NCBI RefSeq assembly: GCF_029868625.1
Contig: NZ_JARWOJ010000433.1
Span: 1-64,000, forward strand
Direction: 5' to 3'
Source: Nocardia neocaledoniensis
GTDB lineage: Bacteria; Actinomycetota; Actinomycetes; Mycobacteriales; Mycobacteriaceae
DNA: 64,000 bases
Below are positions 8,161 through 20,699 of the stretch, piece after piece. Within the stretch, counting starts at the first letter, position 1. Each line of letters starts with the position of its first letter. The translations under genes and the position numbers were made by a program. The notes below the pieces were generated by a model, which saw only the letters and a list, made by a program, of their open reading frames with translations, searched no databases and was not told where the DNA came from.

Positions 8161-9954
8161 TCAGAACGGGGCAGCGGTGAACCAGTCGCCCCGAATGGTG
8201 TCGTAGGGGGCGCCGCCGACCTCGATGACGACCGGGTGGAGGGCGCCGTCGACGGTGCGCTGGACGGCGAGGGTGAAGGGTTCGTTCGGCCGGGCACCCC
8301 AGGCGGTGACGGTGCCGTTCGCGACCACGCGGGTGGTGGTGGGGTCCGGGGCGCCGTGGCGATTGAGGTAAGTGTCGGCGTCGGCCGCGGTGGCGTACTC
8401 GGTGTACCAGGCGGTGCGGTTCGCGGAGTCGGTGCAGGTGATCTGGCGGACCGGGACCGGGTCGCCGGGCTGGACGACCACCGCGCCGGTCGGGAAGCAG
8501 CGCGCCCCGCTCCACCCGGTGGCCGTCGGGTCCTTGGGCAGGACGCCGGCGTAGCTGTGGTAGACGGAGCTGTGTTCACCCCAGGTGGGCGGTGGCGCGA
8601 TCCGGCCGGGGCGCACGAACTTCCAGTAGATCGCCCCCACCCCGACCACGCCCACCCCGGCCACCATCGCCAGCACGAGCAGACCCACCGCGAGCGCCCG
8701 CCACCGCGCCGACACCGCCTTCGGCGACGTCCGATCGACCGAGCCAACGGAACGCGGCTCGAGCCGACCGGCCGCCACCGCGTTCCCGTCCCCGTAGCCC
8801 GACAGCCGCGACGCCGCGTACTCCGGCGGCCCGATACGCGTCGCGGCGGCATCGAAGCGAGCTCCCTGGACCGGCGCAGGTGCCCACGAGCCAGCGGACG
8901 GTGCGCCTTCCCGCACGGTCACGCGATCTCGGATGCCATCAGCACCTACCCCGTCGGCAGGCGGTGCCGAGGCATCCCGGCCTCCGAACTGCCCCGGCCC
9001 GCCGCTCGATCCATCCGGGCGAGCCGCTGCGGCGCTCCGCCAACCAGGAACCGAAGGCTCGCGCGGCCCCGCAGCCAGCGGGAGGCCGGTCGTCACCGCC
9101 GTGTCACCGACGCGCGCCGAGGTCAGTGCGGCGACCGCCGATTCCGCGAATTCGATACAGCTGTCGAATCTTTCGGCGGGATTCTTCGCGAGGGCGCGGG
9201 CGATCACCGCGTCGAGTTCGCACGGCAGACCGGGCACCGCGCCGGAGACCGGCGGGACGGGCTTGCTCAGGTGGGCCGCGACCACCGCGCCGGGATTGTC
9301 GGCGGGGAACGGACTTTCGCCGGTGAGCAGGGTGAACAGCGTGCAGCCGAGGGAGTACTGGTCGGACCGGTGATCGACGGAGGCGCCGGAGAGCTGTTCC
9401 GGGGAGGCGTAGGCGAGGGTGGCCAGGAAGGCGCCGGTGCGGGTGAGCTGGCGGGCGTCGCCGCGCAACCGGGCGATGCCGAAATCGGTGAGCAGCACGC
9501 GGTCGCCCGACCGGGCCGCGGCCAGCAAGATGTTGGCGGGCTTCACATCCCGGTGCAGCACGCCGCGCTCATGGGCGTAGTCCAGAGCGTCCGCCGTCTG
9601 GGCGATGATGGAGGTCGCACGGGCCGGGTCGAGCGGCGTGCCGCGGAAGACCGAGGCGTCGGATCCGTCGACGTACTGCATGGAGATCCACATCAGCCCG
9701 TCCTCGACCCCGCGGTCGAGCACCGAGACGATGCCGGGATGATCCAGGTGCGCCGACACATCGGCCTCGCGTTCGAACCGGCCGCGCACCTCGGGATCCG
9801 AATACAGTTCGCGATTCAGCAGTTTCAACGCCACCTGCCGCGGCAGCCGCGGATGCGCGGCCAGATAGACGGTGCCCATCCCGCCACGGCCGAGCCGCCG
9901 GTCGATCCGATACCCGGCGAACACCGTGCCCGCGCCGAACTCCACCCCGTGCAT
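8161..9954 (-). CDS. Receptor-type serine/threonine protein kinase (PknB-like)
   Basis: A 597-residue Hanks-type kinase. The catalytic domain spans about 14-275: glycine loop [10 protein letters not shown] (21-30), VALK Lys44, HRDVKPAN with Asp136, DFG at 157-159 and a SPEQ motif at 184-187. A long Gly/Ala/Pro-rich juxtamembrane linker of about 140 residues follows, one transmembrane helix at about 420-447, then an extracellular domain of about 150 residues with two cysteines (486 and 507) that is not made of PASTA repeats and that I do not recognise. Its ligand is unknown. It stands alone between pruA and the cholesterol oxidase gene. Confidence 0.92.
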   Translation of the reverse strand: MHGVEFGAGTVFAGYRIDRRLGRGGMGTVYLAAHPRLPRQVALKLLNRELYSDPEVRGRFEREADVSAHLDHPGIVSVLDRGVEDGLMWISMQYVDGSDASVFRGTPLDPARATSIIAQTADALDYAHERGVLHRDVKPANILLAAARSGDRVLLTDFGIARLRGDARQLTRTGAFLATLAYASPEQLSGASVDHRSDQYSLGCTLFTLLTGESPFPADNPGAVVAAHLSKPVPPVSGAVPGLPCELDAVIARALAKNPAERFDSCIEFAESAVAALTSARVGDTAVTTGLPLAAGPREPSVPGWRSAAAARPDGSSGGPGQFGGRDASAPPADGVGADGIRDRVTVREGAPSAGSWAPAPVQGARFDAAATRIGPPEYAASRLSGYGDGNAVAAGRLEPRSVGSVDRTSPKAVSARWRALAVGLLVLAMVAGVGVVGVGAIYWKFVRPGRIAPPPTWGEHSSVYHSYAGVLPKDPTATGWSGARCFPTGAVVVQPGDPVPVRQITCTDSANRTAWYTEYATAADADTYLNRHGAPDPTTTRVVANGTVTAWGARPNEPFTLAVQRTVDGALHPVVIEVGGAPYDTIRGDWFTAAPF

Positions 9955-10028
9955 CCGTGACGAGCCTTTCGATCCTGTATCGCTCCCGACTGCCGGACCC
10001 TAGCCGATCCGGCAGCCGGTGCGCGAGG

Positions 10029-11705
<1,677 letters not shown>

Positions 11706-11749
11706 TTATACCGAGACTTGCAGTGAAACAAACCCATTTCGGATAAACG

Positions 11750-11779
11750 AAACCCCGGGCATCGCGATGCCCGGGGTTT
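11750..11779 (-). terminator. Perfect 30-bp palindrome, terminator of fdxA-dapC
   Basis: Bases 11750-11764 pair perfectly with 11765-11779 (AAACCCCGGGCATCG and its complement), folding into a long GC-rich hairpin 14 bases after the dapC stop. On the minus strand a modest T-rich run (CGTTTATCC) follows. It also insulates the downstream cholesterol oxidase gene from read-through. Confidence 0.75.
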
Positions 11780-11792
11780 GCGGAAGCGGCGC

Positions 11793-12884
11793 CTAGACCA
11801 GACGTTCGGCCGCGGCGGCCACCCGTTCGTCGGTCGCGGTGAGCGCGATACGCACGTGTTCCGGCGAGCGCGGGCCGTAGAAATCGCCGGGGGCGGCGAG
11901 GATTCCACGGTCGGCGAGCCAGTCGAGGGTGCGTCGGCACGCCTCGCCGCGGGTGGCCCACAGATAGAGTCCCGCGTCCGAATGGTCGATGCGAAAACCG
12001 GCCTGCAGCAACGCCTTTCGCAGGATGTCGCGGCGCGCGCGGTACCGTTCGCGCTGCCGGGCCTCGTGCTCGTCGTCGTTCAGGGCCGCGGTCATCGCGG
12101 CCTGGATCGGGAACGGCAGCATCATGCCCGAGTGCTTGCGCACCTCGAGCAGTTCGGCGACCAGTTCCGGATCACCGGCGACGAAGCCGGCGCGGTAGCT
12201 GGCCAGATTCGACGTCTTCGACAGCGAGTGGATCGCCAGCAGACCGGTGTGGTCGCCATCGCACACGCGCGGGTCGAGGATCGAGAGCGCCTCGCCTTCC
12301 CAGGTCAGGCCCAGGTAGCACTCGTCGGAGGCGACGATGGCGCCACGCTCGCGAGCGAACGCGACGACCTTGCGCAGATGCTCGAGCCCGAGCACCTTGC
12401 CGGTCGGGTTCGACGGCGAGTTCACGAAGATCAGGGCCGGATTCTGCGGCCCGATCTGGGTGAGACCGTCGGCCCGCCACGGCTTCGCGCCGGCCAGCAG
12501 GGCGCCGACCTCGTAGGTCGGGTACGCGATCTCGGGGATCACGACCAGATCGTCGGCGCCGAGCCCGAGCAGGCACGGCAGGCCGGCGATGAGCTCCTTG
12601 GTGCCGATCACCGGCAGCACCGCCGCCTGATCGACGCCGGTGATCCCGAACCGGCGCGCCATGGCGGCCACGGCCGCCTCGCGCAGTGCAGGGGTGCCGT
12701 GTGTGGTCGGATAACCGGGCACCTCGGCGACCGAGTTCAACGCCACCTGGATCAGCGGGTCGACCGGGTCGACGGGCGTGCCGACCGACAGGTCGACCAG
12801 CCCACCGGGGTGCGCGGCGGCCTTCTGCTTGACCGCGGCGATGGTGTCCCAGGGAAAATCAGGCAGCAGTGAGCTGACCCTCAT
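11793..12884 (-). CDS. dapC: N-succinyl-L,L-diaminopimelate (LL-DAP) aminotransferase
   Basis: A PLP fold-type I aminotransferase of 363 residues converting succinyl-amino-ketopimelate to succinyl-LL-DAP with glutamate. Family features are LPDFPWDTIAAVKQKA at the N-terminus, VGTPVDPV, the PGYPTTHGTPALREA substrate segment, NSPSNPTGKVLG, and HSLSKTSNLASYRAGF with the PLP lysine. I chose ATG 12884, giving MRVSSLLPDFPW; it overlaps the ferredoxin TGA by ATGA, so the two genes are translationally coupled, the same pairing as fdxC-dapC in M. tuberculosis. The frame stays open further upstream, but that part is ferredoxin sequence. Confidence 0.93.
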   Translation of the reverse strand: MRVSSLLPDFPWDTIAAVKQKAAAHPGGLVDLSVGTPVDPVDPLIQVALNSVAEVPGYPTTHGTPALREAAVAAMARRFGITGVDQAAVLPVIGTKELIAGLPCLLGLGADDLVVIPEIAYPTYEVGALLAGAKPWRADGLTQIGPQNPALIFVNSPSNPTGKVLGLEHLRKVVAFARERGAIVASDECYLGLTWEGEALSILDPRVCDGDHTGLLAIHSLSKTSNLASYRAGFVAGDPELVAELLEVRKHSGMMLPFPIQAAMTAALNDDEHEARQRERYRARRDILRKALLQAGFRIDHSDAGLYLWATRGEACRRTLDWLADRGILAAPGDFYGPRSPEHVRIALTATDERVAAAAERLV

Positions 12885-13204
12885 TCTTCGGCCATGGGGG
12901 GCAGCGCCTTGATGAACGGCGGGTCGTAATCGACCACACCGACCTTGGTGGCGCCACCGGGCGAACCGAGCTCGTCGAAGAAGTCGACGTTGGCGTTGAT
13001 GTAGCCGCTCCACTGGTCCGGGGTGTCGTCCTCGTAGAAGATCGCCTCCACGGGGCAGACCGGCTCACACGCACCACAGTCAACGCACTCGTCGGGTTGG
13101 ATGTACAGCATGCGGCCACCCTCGTAGATGCAATCCACGGGGCATTCCTCGATGCACGCCTTGTCCTTCACGTCAACGCACGGTTCAGCGATGATGTACG
13201 GCAC
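12881..13204 (-). CDS. fdxA: Seven-iron ferredoxin (3Fe-4S/4Fe-4S)
   Basis: A 107-residue ferredoxin with the first cluster region around CVDVKDKACIEECPVDC and a second, full CxxCxxCxxxCP motif at about residues 40-50 (CVDCGACEPVCPVEA). The C-terminal extension ending PPFIKALPPM is typical of actinobacterial FdxA/FdxC. It carries low-potential electrons in the cytoplasm; partners are unknown. The start is GTG 13204 with AGGAGAACGG just upstream. It is the first gene of the fdxA-dapC operon. Confidence 0.95.
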   Translation of the reverse strand: MPYIIAEPCVDVKDKACIEECPVDCIYEGGRMLYIQPDECVDCGACEPVCPVEAIFYEDDTPDQWSGYINANVDFFDELGSPGGATKVGVVDYDPPFIKALPPMAEE

Positions 13205-13313
13205 TGCCGTTCTCCTAGTCTGTCCTCACCTGCGGTGGTACTCCGCCACCCGAAACCCTATCCCGAGACCACACCTCAGTCCCAGGTCAGCCTGCCCTAA
13301 CTCACACTCTCGA

Positions 13314-15914
<2,601 letters not shown>

Positions 15915-16066
15915 GCGCTACTTCTTTCCGGAACGTGCGGTCGGCTGGTCACGGACCCGTGGATGGGCGTGCGGCGGACGTCCCCGTCGCCACCACAACC
16001 CACCAGGCGACCGCGCGTATTCCCGAGCGGGGAGAACTCGACCCGCCCACATGCCACGATGGGGGT

Positions 16067-16567
16067 ATGCCGTTGCCGCGCTCCACCATCCTGGCCGAAC
16101 CGGCCTGGCGTCCGAGTTCCAGAGCCAAACTGCTGTGGGCGGTGGAGAACGCGATCGCGGTTCTCGTGCTGTGCGCGCTGCTCGTGGTGTGGTTCGTCCT
16201 CGACGCCGAGCACCGCGGCTGGCAGGTGGCCGCGGCCCTCGCGCTGGTCGTGCTCGCCGTGGGCGGGGTGGTCGTCGTACCGCTGTGGCGCTACGCCGTG
16301 CATCGCTGGGAGGTCACCGACGAGGCCGTGTACACGCGGGTCGGCTGGCTGGATCAGGAGTCGCGAGTCGCGCCGATCTCGCGCGTGCAGACCGTCGACA
16401 CCGAGCGCGGGCCGCTGGAGCGGATGCTGGGGCTGGCGACGGTCACCGTCACCACCGCGTCCTCGGCGGGCGCGGTGAAGATCAGCGCGCTCGATCTGCC
16501 CGTCGCCGAGCAGACCGTCGCCCGCTTGGCCGCCATCGCCGCCCAGCACCGCGGAGACGCCACGTGA
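16067..16567 (+). CDS. PH domain (bPH2, YdbS-like) membrane protein
   Basis: A 166-residue protein with two transmembrane helices (about 24-44 and 51-71) and one bacterial PH domain of the DUF304/bPH2 type: YAVHRWEVTDEAVYTRVGWLDQESRVAPISRVQTVD followed by LGLATVTVTTASS. ATG 16067 was chosen because the family start MPLPRSTILAEPAWRP follows; the frame is open upstream but reads into the fbiC promoter. Its stop overlaps the GTG of the next, larger PH protein. Such pairs resemble YdbS/YdbT of Bacillus. The role is unknown, probably in envelope stress or transport. Confidence 0.85.
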   Translation: MPLPRSTILAEPAWRPSSRAKLLWAVENAIAVLVLCALLVVWFVLDAEHRGWQVAAALALVVLAVGGVVVVPLWRYAVHRWEVTDEAVYTRVGWLDQESRVAPISRVQTVDTERGPLERMLGLATVTVTTASSAGAVKISALDLPVAEQTVARLAAIAAQHRGDAT

Positions 16568-18411
16568 GTGCGCCGAGTACCGAGCAGCTCGAATGGCAGC
16601 GTCTCGATCCGCGCATGCTGCTGGTGTATCCGGTCACCGAGGTCGTGAAATACATTCCGGTGCTGCTGGGTTCGATCATCGTCGGCACCACCAGCGGCAA
16701 CCCGCTGTGGGGCCTGATCCCGGTCCTGTTCGTCGCCGCGGCAGGCGTGGCCCGCTACTTCACCACCTCGTATCGCATCGACGCCGATCACGTGCGCCTG
16801 CGCACCGGCATCATCCAGCGCAAGACGTTGTCGGTGCCGCGGCCGCGGATCCGTTCGGTGGACGTCGAGGCCGATCTGCTGCACCGGGTGCTCGGCCTGG
16901 CGGTGCTGGAGATCGGCACCGGCGCCCAGGCGGACAAGGGCGAGGGATTCAAGCTCGACGCACTCGACACCAGCCAGATCCCCGCACTGCGCGCCGAATT
17001 ACTCTCCCACACCGGGCAATTCACGCCGGGGTCGTCGACCGAGGGCGCGGCGCCACACGTGGCGCGGCCCGACGCGGCGGCCGAATCGGGGCGCGAGATC
17101 GGGCACTGGCGGGCCGCGTGGGTGCGCTACGCGCCGCTGTCGCTCACCGGGCTGGCGATCGTCGCGCCGATCGCGGGCCTCGGCGCGCAGTACGGGCTGA
17201 TCGACGTGGTGTCGGAGTCGGCGGCCGTGCGCCACCTCGACGACGACAGCGTCTCGATCGTGGCGATCGTGATCGTCGGGTTGTTCCTGCTCGCGGTGGT
17301 CCTGGTGAGCCTGGCCGCGTGCGCCCAGTACCTCGCCACCTGGTTCGGCCTGCGGGTGATCGACAACGGCGCCACCCTGCACCTGCGTCACGGCCTGTTC
17401 ACCACCCGCCAGATCACCCTCGACCTGGCCCGTTTCCGCGGCGCCACCCTCAGCGATCCCCTCCTGCTGCGCGCCGCCGAGGCCGCCCAGCTGGAGATGA
17501 TCATGACGGGCGAGAACCCCCGCCAGAAGATCCTCCCGCAGGCCCCGCGCACCGCCGTCGAACGCACCCTCGACGAACTGTTGCGCACCCGCCGCCGCCC
17601 GGATACACCGAAGCACGACCCCGGGCACCGTGAGTCGACGCCATCGGCCGCGCCTAGCCAGTGGTCGCGCGGCGCCGAGCAACACGAGGCCGCAGGCCGC
17701 GTACAGCCGACGCACGACACCGAGCACCACCAGACGACCCCATCGGCCGCGCCAACCCAGTGGTCGCGCGGCGCCGAGCAACACGAGGCCGCAGCCTTCG
17801 CACAGCCGACGCACGACAGCGGACGACCCGGGGCGACGTCAGCGGCCGCGCTCGATGGACCGTCGCTGACCAAGGGGTACGCGGCCGATGGCGGCGTGTC
17901 GGCGAATCATGCTGCGCCGCAGCCGATCACCGGAGCGACGCTCGGGACCATCGAGCTCGTGCGGCACGGTCCGGCCGCGCATCGCAGGCGGTTCACCAAG
18001 GCCGCCTGGCCGGTGGCGGGCGTGGTCGTGGCGCTGGTGGTGCTCGCCGTGGTCACCGGGCCGTTGCCGATCGGGGTGTGGGCGATTCCGGTGGTGTTCG
18101 CCGTGGCCATGGCCGCGCTGGCCGAGGACCGGTACCGCAGTCTCGGGCATCGCGTCCTGCCCGGCAGCACCGGGCCCACCTGGCTGATCACCCGCCGGGG
18201 CAGCCTCGACCGCCACCGCGACTGCCTGGAATCCCCCGGCATCATCGGCTGGACCATCCGCCGCACCTTCTGGCAGCGCCGTGCCGGCCTGGCCACCGTG
18301 GTCGCCGCCACCGCCGCGGGCAAGAAGGCGTACCTGGTCGACGACATCCCGTTCGACCAGGCCGTCGCCCTCATCGAGGCCGTCTCCCCCGGCCTGCAAG
18401 GAAACCGCTGA
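16564..18411 (+). CDS. Multi-PH-domain membrane protein (YdbT-like) with internal repeat
   Basis: A 615-residue protein coupled to the previous gene by a GTGA overlap. It has helix pairs near 25-60 and 190-260, bPH2 domains after each (YRIDADHVRLRTGIIQRKTLSVPRPRIRSVDVE; FGLRVIDNGATLHLRHGLFTTRQITLDLARFRG), a low-complexity linker at about 340-450, and a third helix pair plus domain at the end. The linker contains two copies of a 33-residue unit (PSAAPxQWSRGAEQHEAA) encoded by a 99-bp tandem repeat at 17641-17838. YdbT-like proteins usually lack this insert. Function unknown. Confidence 0.82.
   Translation: MSAPSTEQLEWQRLDPRMLLVYPVTEVVKYIPVLLGSIIVGTTSGNPLWGLIPVLFVAAAGVARYFTTSYRIDADHVRLRTGIIQRKTLSVPRPRIRSVDVEADLLHRVLGLAVLEIGTGAQADKGEGFKLDALDTSQIPALRAELLSHTGQFTPGSSTEGAAPHVARPDAAAESGREIGHWRAAWVRYAPLSLTGLAIVAPIAGLGAQYGLIDVVSESAAVRHLDDDSVSIVAIVIVGLFLLAVVLVSLAACAQYLATWFGLRVIDNGATLHLRHGLFTTRQITLDLARFRGATLSDPLLLRAAEAAQLEMIMTGENPRQKILPQAPRTAVERTLDELLRTRRRPDTPKHDPGHRESTPSAAPSQWSRGAEQHEAAGRVQPTHDTEHHQTTPSAAPTQWSRGAEQHEAAAFAQPTHDSGRPGATSAAALDGPSLTKGYAADGGVSANHAAPQPITGATLGTIELVRHGPAAHRRRFTKAAWPVAGVVVALVVLAVVTGPLPIGVWAIPVVFAVAMAALAEDRYRSLGHRVLPGSTGPTWLITRRGSLDRHRDCLESPGIIGWTIRRTFWQRRAGLATVVAATAAGKKAYLVDDIPFDQAVALIEAVSPGLQGNR
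17641..17838 (+). repeat. 99-bp in-frame tandem repeat, two copies
   Basis: The first 55 bases of the two copies, starting at 17641 and 17740, are nearly identical; the second halves have diverged. The period of 99 bases is exactly 33 codons, so copy number can change without breaking the PH-protein reading frame. Confidence 0.85.
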
Positions 18412-18417
18412 CCGGGA

Positions 18418-18930
18418 TCAGGCGTCGTACTTCGCGAACGGCAGGCCGGTGCCGGTGGTGATCAACCGCGGCAGGCTCTGGGTGATGTAGTAGGTCCAGC
18501 CGCGGGAGCAGGCGTCGAAGCACTCGGATTCCGCGGCGGTCAGGCCCCTGTGCGTGAAGTGCAGGGTGGTGCCGGTCCGGTCCGCGGTGATCTCGAAGAC
18601 GACGTCGGTGCCCGTCCACTCGTCGCGGTCGTCGACGAAGCTGAGGTCGGAGTCGACGACGTGCCAGACCACCCGCTCGCCCGGCACCACCTCGGTGATC
18701 CGGAATCGGCTGAACCGGATGCCGTCCTTGTTCGTCCTGGCCGTCTCGCCCGCGTAGTGGATGTCATCGGTGAAGATGAATTCGTCGCCGACGGCGGCGG
18801 TGTCACCGATGATGTTGCGATTCCACCATCCGCGCACATCGGTGACGGCGGCGAAGACCTCTTGCGGCGACTGCCTCACCGACATCGTGGCGCTGAGGTA
18901 CTCGGTGTTCGACTGCTCGGTGTTCGACAT
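18418..18930 (-). CDS. SRPBCC (AHSA1/START-like) domain protein
   Basis: A 170-residue protein of the SRPBCC hydrophobic-ligand fold. YLSATMSVRQSPQEVFAAVTDVRGWW is the usual first strand and helix, VVPGERVVWHVVDSDLSF the middle strands, and TLHFTHRGL followed by ECFDACSRGWTYYITQSL the C-terminal helix. No ligand can be assigned. It lies 105 bases downstream of the ECF42 sigma gene on the same strand, so it may be part of that regulon; SRPBCC proteins are common neighbours of ECF42/DGPF pairs. It converges on the PH-protein gene with a 6-base gap. Confidence 0.85.
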   Translation of the reverse strand: MSNTEQSNTEYLSATMSVRQSPQEVFAAVTDVRGWWNRNIIGDTAAVGDEFIFTDDIHYAGETARTNKDGIRFSRFRITEVVPGERVVWHVVDSDLSFVDDRDEWTGTDVVFEITADRTGTTLHFTHRGLTAAESECFDACSRGWTYYITQSLPRLITTGTGLPFAKYDA

Positions 18931-19035
18931 TGTTCTCGCCTTCCTCTCGGGTGGTTTTGCCCCACCGACGAAGGAGAACGCGCGGGATAGACATCGGCGC
19001 GAAAAAACTTCCGCGAGCTTCGGGCAGCGGACGCC

Positions 19036-20253
19036 TCAGCAGCCGCGGAGGCGTTCTCGCAGGTAGCGACGCTCGGCATCGGTGGGCGCGAGTTCCAAGG
19101 CCGCCTCGTAAGCCGCGGCGGCCTCGGTGAACCGCCCGTCGCGGCGGAGTAGGTCGCCCCGGGTCGCGGGCAACAGGTAGTAGCCGTCGAGGCGGCCGGA
19201 CTCGGCGAGCGCGTCGACGAGGGCGAGACCGGCGGGGATCCCGTCGGCCATCGCCACCGCCACGGCGCGATTGAGATCGACCACGGGCGAGGGAGCCATG
19301 CGCGCGAGTTCGCCGTAGAGGGCCGCGATCTGCGGCCAGTCCGTGGCGGCCGCGTCGGGCGCGGTGGCGTGGCAGGCGGCCACTGCGGCCTGCACTTGAT
19401 ACGGGCCGGGTCGGCCCATGGCCAGCGCGTCGTCTAGCGTCCGCACACCTTCGGCGATCAGCGCGCGATCCCAGCGGGATCGGTCCTGGTTCTCCAGCGT
19501 GACCAGCACACCGTGGTCGGTGCGGCTGTCGCGGCGGGCCTCCAGCAGCAGCATCAAGGCCAGTACGCCCTGCGCCTCGGGTTCGGTGGGCAGCAGCCGA
19601 TCCAGCACGCGCGCGAGATGGATCGCCTCGGCTGTCAGCCCGCGGCTTCCCTCCTGGTCGTCATAGCCCTGGTTGAAGATCAGATAGAGCACGGCCAGGA
19701 CGGAATGCAGCCGCTCCGGCAGCAGTTCCGGGGGTGGCACGCGATAGGGAATGCCGGCCTCGGCGATCTTGCGCTTCGCCCGCACCAGGCGCTGCGCCAT
19801 CGTCGACTCGGCCGTCAGGAACGCCTTCGCGATCTCGGCGGTGCTGAGTCCGGCCAGCGTGCGCAACGTGAGGGCGACACGCGCCGGGAACGGCAGCGCC
19901 GGATGGCAGCAGGTGAAGATCAGCCGCAACCGCTCGTCGGGAATGCTGTCGTTCGGCGGCTCGAGCGGGTCCCGCGCCAGCACGGCCAACTGGCGCAGCT
20001 TGGCGGCCGCGACCGTGTCCCGGCGGAGCCGGTCGGTCGCGCGGTTGCGCGCCGTCGTCATGAGCCAGGCGCCAGGACGGCTCGGCACCCCGTCCCGCGG
20101 CCAGGTCGTCAAGGCCGCGGCGAACGCCTCCTGCGCGCAGTCCTCCGCGAGATCCCAGTCCCCGGTGTACCCGATCAGGGTGGCGACCACCTGACCCCAC
20201 TCGTCGCGATACGCCGCGGCCACCGCCGCGCGAACAGCCTGTGGTGCGGTCAT
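19036..20253 (-). CDS. ECF42-type sigma factor with C-terminal TPR-like extension
   Basis: A 405-residue sigma factor. Region 2 is at about 10-80 (DWDLAEDCAQEAFAAALTTWP, PGAWLMTTARNRATDRLRRD) and region 4 at about 130-180 (ARVALTLRTLAGLSTAEIAKAFL). The long DUF6596/TPR-like C-terminal half includes ERLHSVLAVLYLIFNQGY and PSPVVDLNRAVAVAM, the signature of ECF42. ATG 20253 overlaps the DGPF gene stop (ATGA). ECF42 factors lack a dedicated anti-sigma factor, and regulation is thought to involve the C-terminal extension. The inducing signal is unknown. Confidence 0.9.
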   Translation of the reverse strand: MTAPQAVRAAVAAAYRDEWGQVVATLIGYTGDWDLAEDCAQEAFAAALTTWPRDGVPSRPGAWLMTTARNRATDRLRRDTVAAAKLRQLAVLARDPLEPPNDSIPDERLRLIFTCCHPALPFPARVALTLRTLAGLSTAEIAKAFLTAESTMAQRLVRAKRKIAEAGIPYRVPPPELLPERLHSVLAVLYLIFNQGYDDQEGSRGLTAEAIHLARVLDRLLPTEPEAQGVLALMLLLEARRDSRTDHGVLVTLENQDRSRWDRALIAEGVRTLDDALAMGRPGPYQVQAAVAACHATAPDAAATDWPQIAALYGELARMAPSPVVDLNRAVAVAMADGIPAGLALVDALAESGRLDGYYLLPATRGDLLRRDGRFTEAAAAYEAALELAPTDAERRYLRERLRGC

Positions 20254-20585
20254 TCCCAGACGGGGCGGATCTCGACGCAACCCCGGCGCGCGTACGGATG
20301 CCGCGCCGCGATGGCGATCGCGTCGTCGAGATTCGCGCAGTCGATGATGTCGATCCCGCCGACGAAGTCCTTGGTCTCCGCGAACGGCCCGTCGGACACC
20401 AGCGTCTCGTCGTCGCGCACGCGCACGGTCGTCGCGGCCGCCACCGGGCGTAAGCGCGCGCCGCCGAGGCTCGCGCCGCGCCGCGCCACCTCGTCCGAGA
20501 AGTCCTGATACGCCGGATCGGCGGCGATCTCCTCCATGGTCGGCGAAGTCGTCTCGTCGTCGCAGATCAACAACACGTACTTCAT
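20250..20585 (-). CDS. YciI-family DGPF protein, ECF42 partner
   Basis: A 111-residue YCII-related ferredoxin-like fold protein. It carries the eponymous DGPF motif at 65-68 within SDGPFAETKDFVGG, then IDIIDCANLDDAIAIAARHP. DGPF proteins are encoded beside ECF42 sigma factors across Actinobacteria and are their known targets; their biochemical function is not established. It is the first gene of the pair and shares an ATGA overlap with the sigma gene. Confidence 0.92.
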   Translation of the reverse strand: MKYVLLICDDETTSPTMEEIAADPAYQDFSDEVARRGASLGGARLRPVAAATTVRVRDDETLVSDGPFAETKDFVGGIDIIDCANLDDAIAIAARHPYARRGCVEIRPVWE

Positions 20586-20630
20586 GCCGTCATCATGCCC
20601 GACCGGCCGAACCCGATCCAGCGCCGACGA

Positions 20631-20684
20631 GGCATCGGGCCAGGTCGAGTGGCGTGTTACGCCGGCCCGACCTGGCCCGATGCC
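20631..20684 (-). terminator. Large nested inverted repeat after the MFS gene
   Basis: A perfect 17-bp stem (20631-20647 with 20668-20684) encloses a 20-base loop that itself holds a 5-bp stem, GGCGT-gtt-ACGCC (20651-20663). It begins 15 bases after the MFS stop on the minus strand, so termination is the likely role, though the nested structure is larger than usual. Confidence 0.6.
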
Positions 20685-20699
20685 GGTGGCGATCAGACG

